DNA from: Brevundimonas pondensis
GTDB lineage: Bacteria > Pseudomonadota > Alphaproteobacteria > Caulobacterales > Caulobacteraceae
DNA: 64,000 nucleotides
Assembly (NCBI RefSeq): GCF_017487345.1
Contig: NZ_CP062006.1
Location: 2,486,001-2,550,000 of the forward strand
Reading direction: 5' to 3'
The notes beneath the pieces are model-generated. The model was not told where the DNA came from and did not search any database. It saw nothing but the letters and a program-made list of their open reading frames with translations. Made by a program: the position numbers and the translations under genes. This document shows positions 25,964-35,384 of this stretch, one piece after another. Each line of letters opens with the position of its first letter. The first letter of the stretch is position 1.

Positions 25964-25994
25964 AAAAAGGCCGCAGGCGAAGCCTGCAGCCTTT
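25964..25994 (-). terminator. Rho-independent terminator after L36 gene
   Basis: The stem GGCCGCAGGC (25969-25978) pairs with GCCTGCAGCC (25982-25991) with one mismatch and a GAA loop. The run of five A on the left (25964-25968) reads as U5 in the minus-strand transcript. It lies 43 bases after the L36 stop and separates it from gapR. Confidence 0.82.
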
Positions 25995-26036
25995 GAACAT
26001 CGTAACCGCGGCGCCGTTCAGGCGCCGACGCGGTTC

Positions 26037-26162
26037 TTAGCCTTGCTTGGCCTTGAAGCGCGGGTCGGTCTTGTTGATGACATAGACCACGCCCTTGCGG
26101 CGAACGATCTTGCAGTCGCGATGGCGACCCTTGAGCGACTTGAGCGAGCTGCGGACCTTCAT
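26037..26162 (-). CDS. ykgO: 50S ribosomal protein L36, type B (zinc-free form)
   Basis: A 41-residue protein ([20 protein letters not shown]...) recognisable as L36. It keeps only one of the Cys residues of the zinc-binding form, so it is the C-minus (YkgO/type B) paralogue that does not need zinc. It starts at the ATG at 26162. A strong promoter at 26254-26282 gives a leader of about 85 bases, and a terminator follows at 25964-25994, so it is a monocistronic unit. Confidence 0.95.
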   Translation of the reverse strand: MKVRSSLKSLKGRHRDCKIVRRKGVVYVINKTDPRFKAKQG

Positions 26163-26253
26163 GGTCGGACGTCCCGAAAATTGGAGGCCCGTGAGGGCGG
26201 TCAAAAACAAATGCGCGAAGAGCCTGCGGACAGGACCTTGCGGCGGAGCGGTG

Positions 26254-26282
26254 CGTATAGAGAGGCCCCGGCCTTTCGTCAA
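26254..26282 (-). promoter_or_regulatory. Promoter of the L36 gene
   Basis: On the minus strand TTGACG (26277-26282), then exactly 17 bases, then TATACG (26254-26259). This is close to the Caulobacter housekeeping consensus. Transcription would start near 26247 and give a leader of about 85 bases before the L36 ATG. The leader contains a T-rich tract but no hairpin I can support as an attenuator. Confidence 0.75.
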
Positions 26283-26303
26283 CATTCCGCGCGGGGATTC
26301 CGC

Positions 26304-26380
26304 TGGAGGCCTGGCCTCCGAGTCGAACGGAGGGTCTCCGGACATGCACGTCCGGCGCGTCGCCCCTCCGCCACCAGGCC
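26304..26380 (-). tRNA. tRNA-Cys(GCA)-like gene with non-canonical arms
   Basis: On the minus strand a 7-bp perfect acceptor stem (GGCCTGG with CCAGGCC) encloses a D-arm, an anticodon arm and a T-arm (CTCCG-TTCGACT-CGGAG), followed by an encoded discriminator T and CCA. U73 and anticodon GCA, with T33 before it, are tRNA-Cys identity elements. Oddities: one extra base between T-arm and acceptor gives a 13-bp acceptor/T stack (read as 7+6 or 8+5), the anticodon loop is 6 or 8 bases with a 5-6 bp stem, and the D-stem is only 3 bp. A promoter at 26398-26425 is well placed. It may be a real variant tRNA or a pseudogene. cysS lies 1.5 kb away. Confidence 0.55.
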
Positions 26381-26397
26381 GTGTCCAAGGGAGCCGG

Positions 26398-26425
26398 AAT
26401 GTAAAACACCGTTCCTTAAAAGCAA
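26398..26425 (-). promoter_or_regulatory. Candidate promoter of the tRNA-Cys-like gene
   Basis: On the minus strand TTGCTT (26420-26425), a 16-base spacer and TACATT (26398-26403) place the start about 10 bases upstream of the mature 5' end, the usual tRNA layout. The surrounding 26398-26460 is unusually AT-rich for this genome. Just upstream, 26439-26456 holds an inverted repeat GGTTA...TAACC that resembles paired CtrA half-sites (TTAG-N7-TTAA). Confidence 0.45.
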
Positions 26426-26530
26426 CCTGTCGCAAATGGTTAGCGTGGACTTAACCCTTTTCACGGAAACCCCTTTCGGCTTCGCGCGCTTGTGATTGGT
26501 CGTGGAATTCGGGGGCGTTAGCCTGTGGTC

Positions 26531-27817
26531 ATGCGTATCGCCTATCGTCTTGCCCTGATTGGTTCCGTTGCGGCCTGTGCGCCCATGGTTCCGACGCCGC
26601 CTCAGCCGCAGCCGGCCCCGCCCGCCGTCGTGGAGCCCGCGCCCGCCACGCCGGCGCCGACCGCCCCGCCCGCGGCCACGGACCTGTCCGACGCCTATGA
26701 TCAGGCCAGCTTCGAGGCGTGGAAGAAGAGCTTCCTCGACCGCCTCGGCGGGGCGCGGAAATGGGAATACTCGCGCGAGCTGAACGGCGTCACGCCCAAC
26801 GCCAGCGTCATCCGCCTGGACCGCAACCAGCCCGAGTTCTCGCGCCCCGCCGGCGCCTATATCCAGAGCGCCACCGCCCCCGCCCGAATCGGCATGGCCC
26901 GCCAGCGCGTCGATCGCGTGCCGTGGGACGTGACCCAGAGATTCGGCGTGCCGACCGAGATCCTGCTGGGCGTCTGGGCTCAGGAAAGCGCCTTTGGTCA
27001 GGTCCAGGGCGACTTCGACGTCATCCGCTCGCTGGCCACCCTGGCCTATGACGGCCGCCGCCGCGCCTGGGCCGAGGACCAGCTGAAGAACGCCCTCGAC
27101 ATCGTCGTGGACGGCAAGCGCGCCCGCAGCGGCCTGAAGGGCAGCTGGGCCGGCGCCATGGGCCAGACCCAGTTCATGCCCGACAGCTATCTGAAGCTGG
27201 GCGTGGATCAGAACGGCGACGGCAAGGTCGACATCTGGGGCTCTGACGCCGACGCCCTGGCGTCCGCCGCCAACCTGCTGGCCCAGGCCGGATGGAAGCG
27301 CGGTCAGGGCTGGGCCTATGAGGTCATCCTGCCCGCCAACTTCGACTACAGCCAGGCCGAGGGCCCCAAGCACAACTGGGCCTACTGGTCGGGACGCGGC
27401 GTGCGTCTGGCCAACGGCGCGGCGCTGAACGCCGATGAAGCCGCCGAGGGCGCGACCATCCTGCTGCCGCAGGGCGCCAAGGGGCCGGTCTTCCTGGCCC
27501 TGCCCAACCACTATGTGATCCGGCGCTACAACAACTCGGTCAGCTACGCCCTGGCCATCGGCCTGATCGCCGACGGGGTGCAGGGCAAGCCGCCACTGAC
27601 CGCGACCTGGCCCAACGACGGCCCGCTGACCCGCGAACAGCGCGTCGGCGCTCAGACGGCCCTGACGCGCCTGGGCTTCGACACACAAGGCGTGGACGGC
27701 GTCATCGGCTCGAACACCCGCGCCGCCCTGCGCCGCTGGCAGCAGGCCAACGGGCGGGTCGCGGACGGCTACCTGACCGACGTGCTGGCGGACGAGCTGA
27801 TCCGACGGGCGCGGTAA
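26531..27817 (+). CDS. Lytic murein transglycosylase, MltB type with PG-binding domain
   Basis: A 428-residue lipoprotein from the ATG at 26531. The signal MRIAYRLALIGSVAAC ends in a lipobox, and a long Pro/Ala linker to about residue 55 follows. The catalytic domain has the MltB blocks GVWAQESAFGQ (catalytic Glu near 151) and GSWAGAMGQTQFMP near 205. A C-terminal PG_binding_1 domain (about 360-425) contains GVDGVIGSNTRAALRRWQ. It cleaves glycan strands with formation of 1,6-anhydromuramic acid and is anchored in the outer membrane. It ends at a strong bidirectional terminator. Confidence 0.93.
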   Translation: MRIAYRLALIGSVAACAPMVPTPPQPQPAPPAVVEPAPATPAPTAPPAATDLSDAYDQASFEAWKKSFLDRLGGARKWEYSRELNGVTPNASVIRLDRNQPEFSRPAGAYIQSATAPARIGMARQRVDRVPWDVTQRFGVPTEILLGVWAQESAFGQVQGDFDVIRSLATLAYDGRRRAWAEDQLKNALDIVVDGKRARSGLKGSWAGAMGQTQFMPDSYLKLGVDQNGDGKVDIWGSDADALASAANLLAQAGWKRGQGWAYEVILPANFDYSQAEGPKHNWAYWSGRGVRLANGAALNADEAAEGATILLPQGAKGPVFLALPNHYVIRRYNNSVSYALAIGLIADGVQGKPPLTATWPNDGPLTREQRVGAQTALTRLGFDTQGVDGVIGSNTRAALRRWQQANGRVADGYLTDVLADELIRRAR

Positions 27818-27832
27818 GACCCCTAGACAAAC

Positions 27833-27863
27833 AAAAAGCCCCGCTGGCGACAGCGGGGCTTTT
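27833..27863. terminator. Bidirectional rho-independent terminator
   Basis: The stem GCCCCGCTG (27838-27846) pairs perfectly with CAGCGGGGC (27851-27859) across a GCGA loop, flanked by five A on the left and TTTT on the right. It serves the convergent mltB-like and cysS genes. Confidence 0.93.
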
Positions 27864-27886
27864 CATTTCGGATTATCGCTGAGGGA

Positions 27887-29353
27887 TCAGCCCTTCACCC
27901 GCCAGGTGGCGCCCTGGGGGCCGTCCATGACGACAACGTTCAGTTCATTCAGGCGATCGCGGATACGGTCGGCCTCGCCCCAGTTCTTTTCAGCGCGGGC
28001 GCTGGCGCGTTGTTCCAGCAGGGCCTCGACCTCGGCCTTGAGCGCCGGATCGCCGCCCTCGAACCAGGCGTCCGAGGTCAGGGCCAGCACGCCGAGCAGG
28101 CCGGCGGCCTCCTGCAGCGTCCAGCGCGCCATGGCCACATCATTGATGTCAGCCTCGGGATCGTTGAGCAGGTCGCGCAGGGCATTACCCAGACCGAACA
28201 GCTGGGCGATGGCCCCCGGCGTGTTCAGATCGTCCTCCAGCGCGTCCAGCACCGGGTCCAGGGCGTTCTCGGCCAGCTCCATCTCGGCCTCGTCCAGCGT
28301 CGAGAGGTCGAAGTCGCCCAACCGGGCGTCGGCGTCGCGCAGGACGCCATAGAGACGGTCCAGGTTCTTGCGGCTCTGGTCCAGCAGGGTCTGGTTCCAG
28401 TCCAGAGGCTGGCGATAGTGGGCGCTCAGCAGGGCCCAGCGCACCACCTCGCCCGGCATGGCCTTCACCAGATCATGCAGCAGCAGGACGTTGCCGATCG
28501 ACTTGGACATCTTCTCGGCGTCCACGGTCAGGAAGCCGTTGTGCATCCAGTAGCGGGCGTATTCGTCGTGCGCCTGATCGCCATGGGCGTGACCATGGGC
28601 GCAGACGCCCTGGGCGATCTCGTTCTCGTGGTGCGGGAAGACCAGGTCGATGCCGCCGCCGTGGATGTCGATGGGCAGGCCGAGCGCCTTCTCGATCATG
28701 GCCGAGCATTCGATATGCCAGCCGGGGCGACCTTCGCCCCAGGGCGATGGCCAGGAGGGCTCGTCCGCCTTGGACGGCTTCCACAGGACGAAGTCGTGCG
28801 GGTTCTTCTTATAGGGCGCGACCTCGACGCGGGCGCCGGCGATCATGTCGTCCAGATTGCGCCCCGACAGCGCGCCGTAGGACGGATAGGACGAGACGTC
28901 GAACAGGACGTGGCCCCCCTCCTTGTCGTCATGGACGGCGTAGGCGTTGCCGGCGTCGATGATGGCCTGAATCTGAGCCGTGATGGCCTCGATGTAGTCG
29001 GTGACGTGCGGCGCGATGTCCGGCGGGCTGACGTTCAGCAGGCCCATGTCGGCCAGATAGGCGGCCTCATATCGCGCCGTGATCTCGCCGATGGCCACGC
29101 CTTCCTTCGCCGCCTTGGCGTTGATCTTGTCGTCCACGTCGGTGACGTTGCGGGCATAGATGACCTTGTCCGGGCCATAGGTCCGGCGCAGCAGCCGCAC
29201 CAGGACGTCGAACACCACCGGCGGACGGGCGTTGCCGATATGGGCGTAGTCATAGACCGTCGGGCCGCAGACATAGAGCGTCACCCGGTTCGGATCGCGC
29301 GGCGTGAAAACGCGCTTTTCACGGCGAAGGGTGTCGTGGATGTGCAACGGCAT
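27887..29353 (-). CDS. cysS: Cysteine--tRNA ligase
   Basis: A 488-residue class I aminoacyl-tRNA synthetase from the ATG at 29353 ([16 protein letters not shown]). A longer reading to 29635 adds low-complexity sequence not found in the family. The zinc-site Cys in YVCGPTVYD, the HIGNARP (HIGH-type) motif near 37 and KMSKS near 285 are all present, as are the C-terminal DALR-like helices. It charges tRNA-Cys. The tRNA-Cys-like gene at 26304-26380 lies on the same strand beyond the mltB-like gene. Confidence 0.97.
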   Translation of the reverse strand: MPLHIHDTLRREKRVFTPRDPNRVTLYVCGPTVYDYAHIGNARPPVVFDVLVRLLRRTYGPDKVIYARNVTDVDDKINAKAAKEGVAIGEITARYEAAYLADMGLLNVSPPDIAPHVTDYIEAITAQIQAIIDAGNAYAVHDDKEGGHVLFDVSSYPSYGALSGRNLDDMIAGARVEVAPYKKNPHDFVLWKPSKADEPSWPSPWGEGRPGWHIECSAMIEKALGLPIDIHGGGIDLVFPHHENEIAQGVCAHGHAHGDQAHDEYARYWMHNGFLTVDAEKMSKSIGNVLLLHDLVKAMPGEVVRWALLSAHYRQPLDWNQTLLDQSRKNLDRLYGVLRDADARLGDFDLSTLDEAEMELAENALDPVLDALEDDLNTPGAIAQLFGLGNALRDLLNDPEADINDVAMARWTLQEAAGLLGVLALTSDAWFEGGDPALKAEVEALLEQRASARAEKNWGEADRIRDRLNELNVVVMDGPQGATWRVKG

Positions 29354-29486
29354 GGTGGACAGTCTTTTGCGAGTTTTCTTGCGGGACGGACAACGTGTCC
29401 CATATAGCGGCCTGATTACACATCCTGCGCCCATTGGTAAAAGGTAAGCCGCAGCGGACCCTCCCCCGCCGCCGTTGGACAGATTC

Positions 29487-30104
29487 ATGAGCACCACGCC
29501 CGCCAAGCCCGTTCTCGTCGCCAACGAGGAAGCCCCCCAGCGCCCCAGCCGCGAGCAGGCGCTGGACGCCGTGCGCACCCTGATCGCCTGGGCCGGCGAC
29601 GATCCCTCGCGTCCGGGCCTGATCGACACGCCCAAGCGCGTGGTCGACGCCTATGGCGAATGGTTCGACGGCTATGACGCCGATGCGGGCAAGGAGCTGT
29701 CGCGCACCTTCGAGGACGTGACCGGCTATGACGACATGGTCATCCTGCGCGACATCGAGATCGAGAGCCACTGCGAGCACCACATGGCCCCCTTCCTGGG
29801 CAAGGCCTATGTCGCCTATCTGCCGGGCGAGAAGGTCGTGGGCATCTCCAAGCTGGCGCGCGTGGTCGAGATCTTCGCCCGTCGCCTGCAGAACCAGGAG
29901 ACCCTGACCAACGACATCATCGAGGCCATCGAATCGCACCTGCAGCCGCGCGGCGTGGCCGTTCTGATCGACGCGGCGCACCAGTGCATGACCACGCGCG
30001 GCGTGCACCACCGCCACGTCACGACCATCACCACCCGCTTCACCGGCGCCTTCAAGGACGACCAGGCCCTGACCGACCGTTTCCTGAAACTGGCGCGCGC
30101 CTGA
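29487..30104 (+). CDS. folE: GTP cyclohydrolase I
   Basis: A 205-residue FolE from the ATG at 29487. It converts GTP to 7,8-dihydroneopterin triphosphate, the first step of folate and tetrahydropterin synthesis. The zinc-site motif IESHCEHHMAPF lies near residue 92, and the second ligand and substrate segment AAHQCMTTRGVHH near 164. The length is normal for type IA. It is divergent from cysS with about 133 bases between starts. Confidence 0.97.
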   Translation: MSTTPAKPVLVANEEAPQRPSREQALDAVRTLIAWAGDDPSRPGLIDTPKRVVDAYGEWFDGYDADAGKELSRTFEDVTGYDDMVILRDIEIESHCEHHMAPFLGKAYVAYLPGEKVVGISKLARVVEIFARRLQNQETLTNDIIEAIESHLQPRGVAVLIDAAHQCMTTRGVHHRHVTTITTRFTGAFKDDQALTDRFLKLARA

Positions 30105-30289
30105 GTCCAAAGGGTTTGAACCGGTCGTCTCGCACCTGCGAAGCGGCCGGTTATGCAATCTTATTGCCGGCTGACGCGAATTCGTCATGCAAGACGGCTT
30201 TACAAGCCCGACGCGGGACGCCAAGAGACGATCCATACCTTTGAGTGCTGCTCGCCGAAGAACGCGGGCCATGATGGAGACGACGGCGT

Positions 30290-30730
<441 letters not shown>

Positions 30731-30755
30731 GATTTAACCTCCTCTCTCATGAATC

Positions 30756-30786
30756 AGGGCCGCTCCTCCGGGGGCGGCCCTTTTTC
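30756..30786 (+). terminator. Rho-independent terminator after exbD
   Basis: A 10-bp stem (GGGCCGCTCC, 30757-30766, with GGGGCGGCCC, 30771-30780; one T-G pair) has a 4-base loop and a run of five T directly after. Confidence 0.9.
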
Positions 30787-30867
30787 TTTGCCCTGGCTTC
30801 ATCGCCCGCTTGCCCCCGCCCCGCTCCCGGTCCTTGATGCGGTCGTCAGTTTTCGGGGGAATCCGTC

Positions 30868-32703
30868 ATGCGTCGCCGCACCTTCCTGTCCAGTTTGCCT
30901 GCGGGCGCCCTTCTGGCCGGGGCCGGCTCGGTCGTCGCCCAGGCGACAAGCCCGACACCGGCGACGACAGCAGCCGCTCCCTCGCCTCGCCCCGCAGATC
31001 CCTATGCCGGGATCGGCATAGGCGACCGGGTGACAGGGCCGAAGTTCGTCGGCCGCTCGACCGTCTGGGGCGCCAACGGCGCAGCGGCCACGGCCCATCC
31101 CGCCGCCACCCTGATCGGTCTGTACACCCTGAGGCGCGGCGGCTCGGCCATCGACGCCGCCATCGCCATCAACGCCGCCCTGGGCTTCCTGGAGCCGACC
31201 GCCAACGGCATCGGCGGCGACGCCTTCTGCCTGATGTGGGACCCGGCGCAGAAGAAGGTCGTCGGCTTCAACGGCTCGGGAAACAGCCCCCGCGGCCTGT
31301 CGCTGGCGACCGCCCGCTCAAAGGCCGTGGACGGCTACCTGCCCAAGTACGGCGCCGTGACCGTCAACGTCCCCGGCACGGTCGACGCCTGGTGGAGCGC
31401 CCACCAGCGCTACGGCAAGCTGCCGTGGAAGGAGGTCCTGATCCCCGTCGCCGAACTGTGCGAACAGGGCGTGCCCGTGCCCGAGGTCATCGCCTGGTAT
31501 CTGGAACGCAACATGGCCGGTTTTGACCGGAGCGCCGCCCAGATCGAGGAGAACGACAACAGGAAGAAGGTGTACCGCCCCCACGGCCGCACGCCGAAGA
31601 CGGGCGAGATCTTCGCCAACCCCGACCTGGGCCGCACCTACCGCATGATCGCCGAGGGCGGCCGCGACGCCTTTTATGACGGCGCCATCGCCGACCACAT
31701 CGAGCGCTATTTCAAGCGCATCGGCGGCTGGATGACCCGCGCCGACCTGGCCGCCCACCGCACCGAATGGGTCGAGCCGCTGATGACCACCTATCGCGGG
31801 GTCGAGGTCTATTCCCTGGGGCCGAACACCCAGGGGCTGTCGACCAACCAGATCCTGAACATCTGCGAGCAGTTCGACCTAAAGGCCATGGGCTTCCAGT
31901 CCGCCGCCTCTATCCACGTCCAGGCCGAGGCCAAGCGTCTGGCCTTCGAGGACCGCGCCCGCTACTTCGCCGACGAGCGTTTCAGCAAGGCTCCGACCGC
32001 CTGGCTGAACTCCAAGGAATACGCCGCCGAGCGGGCGAAACTGATCAACCCGCACCGCGTCATGGACCGCGTCTTCCCCGGCGACGCCCCGACCCAGGGC
32101 GACACCACCTATTTCAGCGTGGCCGACAAGGACGGGATGATGGTCAGCTGGATCCAGTCAAACTATCGCGGCATGGGCTCGGGCCTGACGCCCGACGGCC
32201 CCGACGGCGGCACCCTGGGCTTCATGTTCCAGGACCGGGGCGAGCTGTTCGCCCTGACCGACGGCCACCCCAACGTCTATGCGCCGGGCAAACGGCCCTT
32301 CCACACCATCATCCCCGGCTTCGCCTGCAAGGACGGAGAGCCGTGGTTGGCCTATGGCGTCATGGGCGGCGGCATGCAGCCGCAGGGCCAAGCCCAGATC
32401 ATCATCAACATGGTCGACTACGGCCTGGACCCGCAACAGGCCGGCGACAGCCCGCGCTGGCAGCACTACGGCTCGTCCGAGCCGACCGGCCAGCCCGCAG
32501 AGGGCGTCGGCAAGCTGCATCTGGAATCCGGCGTGCCCGAAGCGACCAAGCAGCAGCTGACCGCCATGGGCTGGGACCTCGGCCCGCCCGACGGCGGCTT
32601 CGGCGGCTATCAGAACGTCATGAAGCAGATCAACGAACAGGGCCGCTGGACCTACGGCGCGGCGACCGAAATGCGCAAGGACGGCAACGCCCTGGCCTAT
32701 TGA
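30868..32703 (+). CDS. ggt: Gamma-glutamyltransferase
   Basis: A 611-residue Ntn-hydrolase precursor. A twin-arginine signal (MRRRTFLSSLPAGALLAGAGSVVAQA) sends it folded to the periplasm. The self-cleavage and catalytic Thr lies near residue 413 in QGDTTYFSVADKDG, and the large- and small-subunit halves are of normal size. The substrate segments NGIGGDAFCLMWD and GTLGF/MFQDRG are recognisable. It breaks glutathione or gamma-glutamyl bonds. The usual lid-loop sequence is not obvious, so transferase versus hydrolase preference is open. It is followed by a Tiki/ChaN-like gene after 24 bases. Confidence 0.93.
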   Translation: MRRRTFLSSLPAGALLAGAGSVVAQATSPTPATTAAAPSPRPADPYAGIGIGDRVTGPKFVGRSTVWGANGAAATAHPAATLIGLYTLRRGGSAIDAAIAINAALGFLEPTANGIGGDAFCLMWDPAQKKVVGFNGSGNSPRGLSLATARSKAVDGYLPKYGAVTVNVPGTVDAWWSAHQRYGKLPWKEVLIPVAELCEQGVPVPEVIAWYLERNMAGFDRSAAQIEENDNRKKVYRPHGRTPKTGEIFANPDLGRTYRMIAEGGRDAFYDGAIADHIERYFKRIGGWMTRADLAAHRTEWVEPLMTTYRGVEVYSLGPNTQGLSTNQILNICEQFDLKAMGFQSAASIHVQAEAKRLAFEDRARYFADERFSKAPTAWLNSKEYAAERAKLINPHRVMDRVFPGDAPTQGDTTYFSVADKDGMMVSWIQSNYRGMGSGLTPDGPDGGTLGFMFQDRGELFALTDGHPNVYAPGKRPFHTIIPGFACKDGEPWLAYGVMGGGMQPQGQAQIIINMVDYGLDPQQAGDSPRWQHYGSSEPTGQPAEGVGKLHLESGVPEATKQQLTAMGWDLGPPDGGFGGYQNVMKQINEQGRWTYGAATEMRKDGNALAY

Positions 32704-32727
32704 TCCGACCTGTTTGAGGAAGACGCC

Positions 32728-33528
32728 ATGATCGCCGCCCTTCTGGCCGCCAGCCTGCACGCCGCCGCCCTCGACGCCCCCGCCGAATGCCGCCCCATGC
32801 CGGGTGCCGAAGTCCTGTGGCGCGACGACGTCCGCTATGTCTTCGTCGGCGAAACCCACGGCACGACCGAAGCCCCCGCCGCCTTCGCCGACCTGGTCTG
32901 CGCGGCGTTGGAACAGGGGCCTGTGACGGTCTCGGTCGAGTATCCGGTGCAGATGCAGCCGACGCTCGACGCCTTCATGGCCGCCGACAGCGACACGGCG
33001 GCGCGGGCCGCCCTCGCCGCCTATGGGTACGGCCCCTTCGTCCATCATGACGGGCGCGGCAGCGGCGCCATGCTGGACCTGCTGCTGCGCCTGCGGGGCA
33101 TGGCGAAGGCGGGCCAGGACCTGACCCTGGTCGCCTCCGTGCCGGACAGCCCCCGCGTCGAGGGCTTCCGCCAGTCCTATTCGGAAATGGATCGCGCGGT
33201 CCTCTGGGGGCGACAGGCCATGGCGCGGCCGCAGGCTCGCGTTCTGGCTCTGGTCGGACGGGTCCATGCGGAAAAGGTCCGCCGTGTCGGCTCGCCGCTG
33301 GGCCTGCCCGCCGCCGCCCATATCCGCCCCGAGGAAACCCTGTCCCTGACCCTCGCCCATCAGGGCGGCGAGGCCTGGATGTGCCTGGACGAATGCGGCG
33401 CCGCGCCGATCCCGACGACGGACGACCTCGCCGCGCGCGGCGTCGTTCTGGCGCCCCAGCAGAACGGCAGGTTCGACGGCCTGCTGGCCCTCGGCCCCGT
33501 GACGGCGTCGCCGCCGGTGAAGCCTTGA
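32728..33528 (+). CDS. Tiki/ChaN superfamily secreted protein
   Basis: A 266-residue protein with a short signal sequence (MIAALLAASLHAAALDA). Its core starts with YVFVGETHGTTEAPAAF, the GExH-type motif of the EreA/ChaN/Tiki superfamily. Later family blocks are VSVEYPVQMQPTLDAF and VLALVGRVHAEKV. Members include heme-binding ChaN and metalloprotease-like Tiki. Two Cys near the C-terminus (WMCLDECG) may pair or bind metal. It is probably cotranscribed with ggt. The exact function is unknown. Confidence 0.72.
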   Translation: MIAALLAASLHAAALDAPAECRPMPGAEVLWRDDVRYVFVGETHGTTEAPAAFADLVCAALEQGPVTVSVEYPVQMQPTLDAFMAADSDTAARAALAAYGYGPFVHHDGRGSGAMLDLLLRLRGMAKAGQDLTLVASVPDSPRVEGFRQSYSEMDRAVLWGRQAMARPQARVLALVGRVHAEKVRRVGSPLGLPAAAHIRPEETLSLTLAHQGGEAWMCLDECGAAPIPTTDDLAARGVVLAPQQNGRFDGLLALGPVTASPPVKP

Positions 33529-33579
33529 CCTGACGCCGCGTCAATCGCCTAGAGTTCGTTTCCAAACAGGACGGACCCG

Positions 33580-34446
33580 ATGACCGAACTCGTGACCCGC
33601 GATTTCACCGGCCATGCCGCCGACGGCTATCCGCTGTCGATGCGGCTGGTGTCAGCGGCGGAACCCCGAATGGCCGTGCTGGTTTCCTCCGGCACCGGCT
33701 TCCCCAAGGGCTTCTACGAACGGTTCGCCCGCTATCTGGCGGAGCGAGGCGCAGCGGTGCTGACCTATGACTTCCGGGGCATAGCCGGGTCGCGGCCTGA
33801 CGACCTGAAGGCCATGGCGATGGACTATCCCGACTGGGGCCGGCTGGACATGCCCGCCGCCCTGGACGCCCTGATCGAGGCGGCGCCGGGCCTGCGCGTC
33901 GTCCATGTCGGCCACAGCGTCGGCGGGCACTTCCTGGGCTTCATGCCCAATCAGGACCGCATCGACCGTCACGCCTTCGTATCGGTCGGGACTGGCTGGT
34001 GGGGCGGGCACCACCGCAGCTACAATCCGCTGGAGCTTTTCTTCTGGCTGGGCTTCGGGCCGTTCAGCCTGATGCGGCACGGCTATATCAAGGGCGGCGG
34101 CCTGTGGGGCGGGACCGACCTGCCGCGCGGGGTCTTCACCACCTGGCGGCGCTGGTGCCTGAAGCGGGAGTACTTCTCGCGCGAGCTGGAGACGACGTTG
34201 CGGCCGCATCATTATGAGGCGGTGACCGCGCCGATCCGGTCCTGGATCTTCACCGACGACCCCATCGCCACGCCGAACACCGCACGGGACCTGCTGACGG
34301 TTTATCCCAGCGCCCCGTCCGAAATCAGCGTCCACGTCCCAGCCGACTTCGGCGCGCGCCGCATCGGCCACGAGGGCGCCTTCCGCAAGGGCATGGAGCC
34401 TTTGTGGGACCGGATTTTCCACTGGCTGGACAATGGCGACAACTGA
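33580..34446 (+). CDS. Alpha/beta hydrolase
   Basis: A 288-residue alpha/beta hydrolase. The nucleophile elbow GHSVGG lies near residue 109, the acid is probably in FTDDPIATP near 225 and the His is in RIGHEGAF near 263, so the triad looks complete. The oxyanion loop region is SSGTGFPKGFYERF. There is no signal peptide. It resembles the YheT-like/serine aminopeptidase S33 group. The substrate is unknown. Confidence 0.88.
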   Translation: MTELVTRDFTGHAADGYPLSMRLVSAAEPRMAVLVSSGTGFPKGFYERFARYLAERGAAVLTYDFRGIAGSRPDDLKAMAMDYPDWGRLDMPAALDALIEAAPGLRVVHVGHSVGGHFLGFMPNQDRIDRHAFVSVGTGWWGGHHRSYNPLELFFWLGFGPFSLMRHGYIKGGGLWGGTDLPRGVFTTWRRWCLKREYFSRELETTLRPHHYEAVTAPIRSWIFTDDPIATPNTARDLLTVYPSAPSEISVHVPADFGARRIGHEGAFRKGMEPLWDRIFHWLDNGDN

Positions 34447-34490
34447 TCGGGCGCCTATATCGAGCGCTCCCTGAACACGCGGAGCCTCCC

Positions 34491-35345
34491 ATGCCCTATT
34501 CCGATCAGCCGACCGTCATCGCCTCGGGCGTGGAAATTCCCCTGCTGGGTTTCGGCACCTGGATGCTGGAACCGGAAGAGGCGCGGCGCATGGTCCATGA
34601 GGCCCTGCGCATCGGCTATCGCCACATCGACACGGCCTGGATCTACAAGAACGAGAAGGCCGTGGGCGACGGCATCGGCGACGCCGTGGCCGAGGGGATC
34701 GTGGCCCGCGACGAGATCTTCGTCACCACCAAGATCTGGGTCGAGCACTTCCATCGCGACGCCCTGCTGCGTCAGGCCGAGGAGTCTGCGATCAGCCTGG
34801 GCCTGACGCCGGACCTGCTGCTGCTGCACTGGCCCAAGCCGACGCCGTCGCTCAAGGAGACGATCGACGCCCTGAACGAGGCGCAGGACAAGGGCTTCAC
34901 CCGTCACATCGGCCTGTCGAACTTCCCCTCGCCTCAGTTCCGCGAGGCGGCGGCTCTGTCGAAGGCGCCGCTGATCACCAATCAGGTCGAGTATCACCCC
35001 TATCTGTCGCAAAAGACCCTGATCGAGACGGCGCGCGAGCTGGGTTCCTCGATCACCGCCTGGTCGCCTCTGGCCCAGGGCAAGATCGCGGACGACGCCG
35101 TAATCGGCGAGATCGCCAAGGTCCACGGCAAGTCCAACGGTCAGGTCACCCTGCGCTGGCTCATCCAACAGGGCGTGATCGCCATTCCCCGCACCACCAA
35201 GGTCGAGCGCGCCCGCGAGAGCTTCGACATCTTCGACTTCGAACTGTCGGCGGACGAAATGGCCCGCATCCACGCCCTGGCCCGTCCCGAGGGTCGCCTG
35301 GGCGACTGGCTGGACGCGGCCTTCCATTGGGATCAGGATAGCTGA
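34491..35345 (+). CDS. Aldo/keto reductase (AKR5-like)
   Basis: A 284-residue NADPH-dependent oxidoreductase from the ATG at 34491. Tetrad residues are visible: Asp in YRHIDTAW near 42, Tyr in WIYKNEKAVG near 50, Lys in TTKIW near 78 and His in LLLHWPKP near 110. The NADPH end motif IPRTTKVERARESFDIF is present. It is a cytosolic reductase of aldehydes, for example 2,5-diketogluconate reductase-like. The substrate is unclear. Confidence 0.92.
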   Translation: MPYSDQPTVIASGVEIPLLGFGTWMLEPEEARRMVHEALRIGYRHIDTAWIYKNEKAVGDGIGDAVAEGIVARDEIFVTTKIWVEHFHRDALLRQAEESAISLGLTPDLLLLHWPKPTPSLKETIDALNEAQDKGFTRHIGLSNFPSPQFREAAALSKAPLITNQVEYHPYLSQKTLIETARELGSSITAWSPLAQGKIADDAVIGEIAKVHGKSNGQVTLRWLIQQGVIAIPRTTKVERARESFDIFDFELSADEMARIHALARPEGRLGDWLDAAFHWDQDS

Positions 35346-35384
35346 TCCAGTCGCGTCACAGGACGCAGCGTCGGGGAGGACGCC

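Noticed and set aside
26304..26380. tRNA-Sec (selC) reading of the tRNA-like gene
   Set aside because: The anticodon is GCA, not TCA, and there is no long variable arm. Only the 13-bp stack resembles tRNA-Sec.
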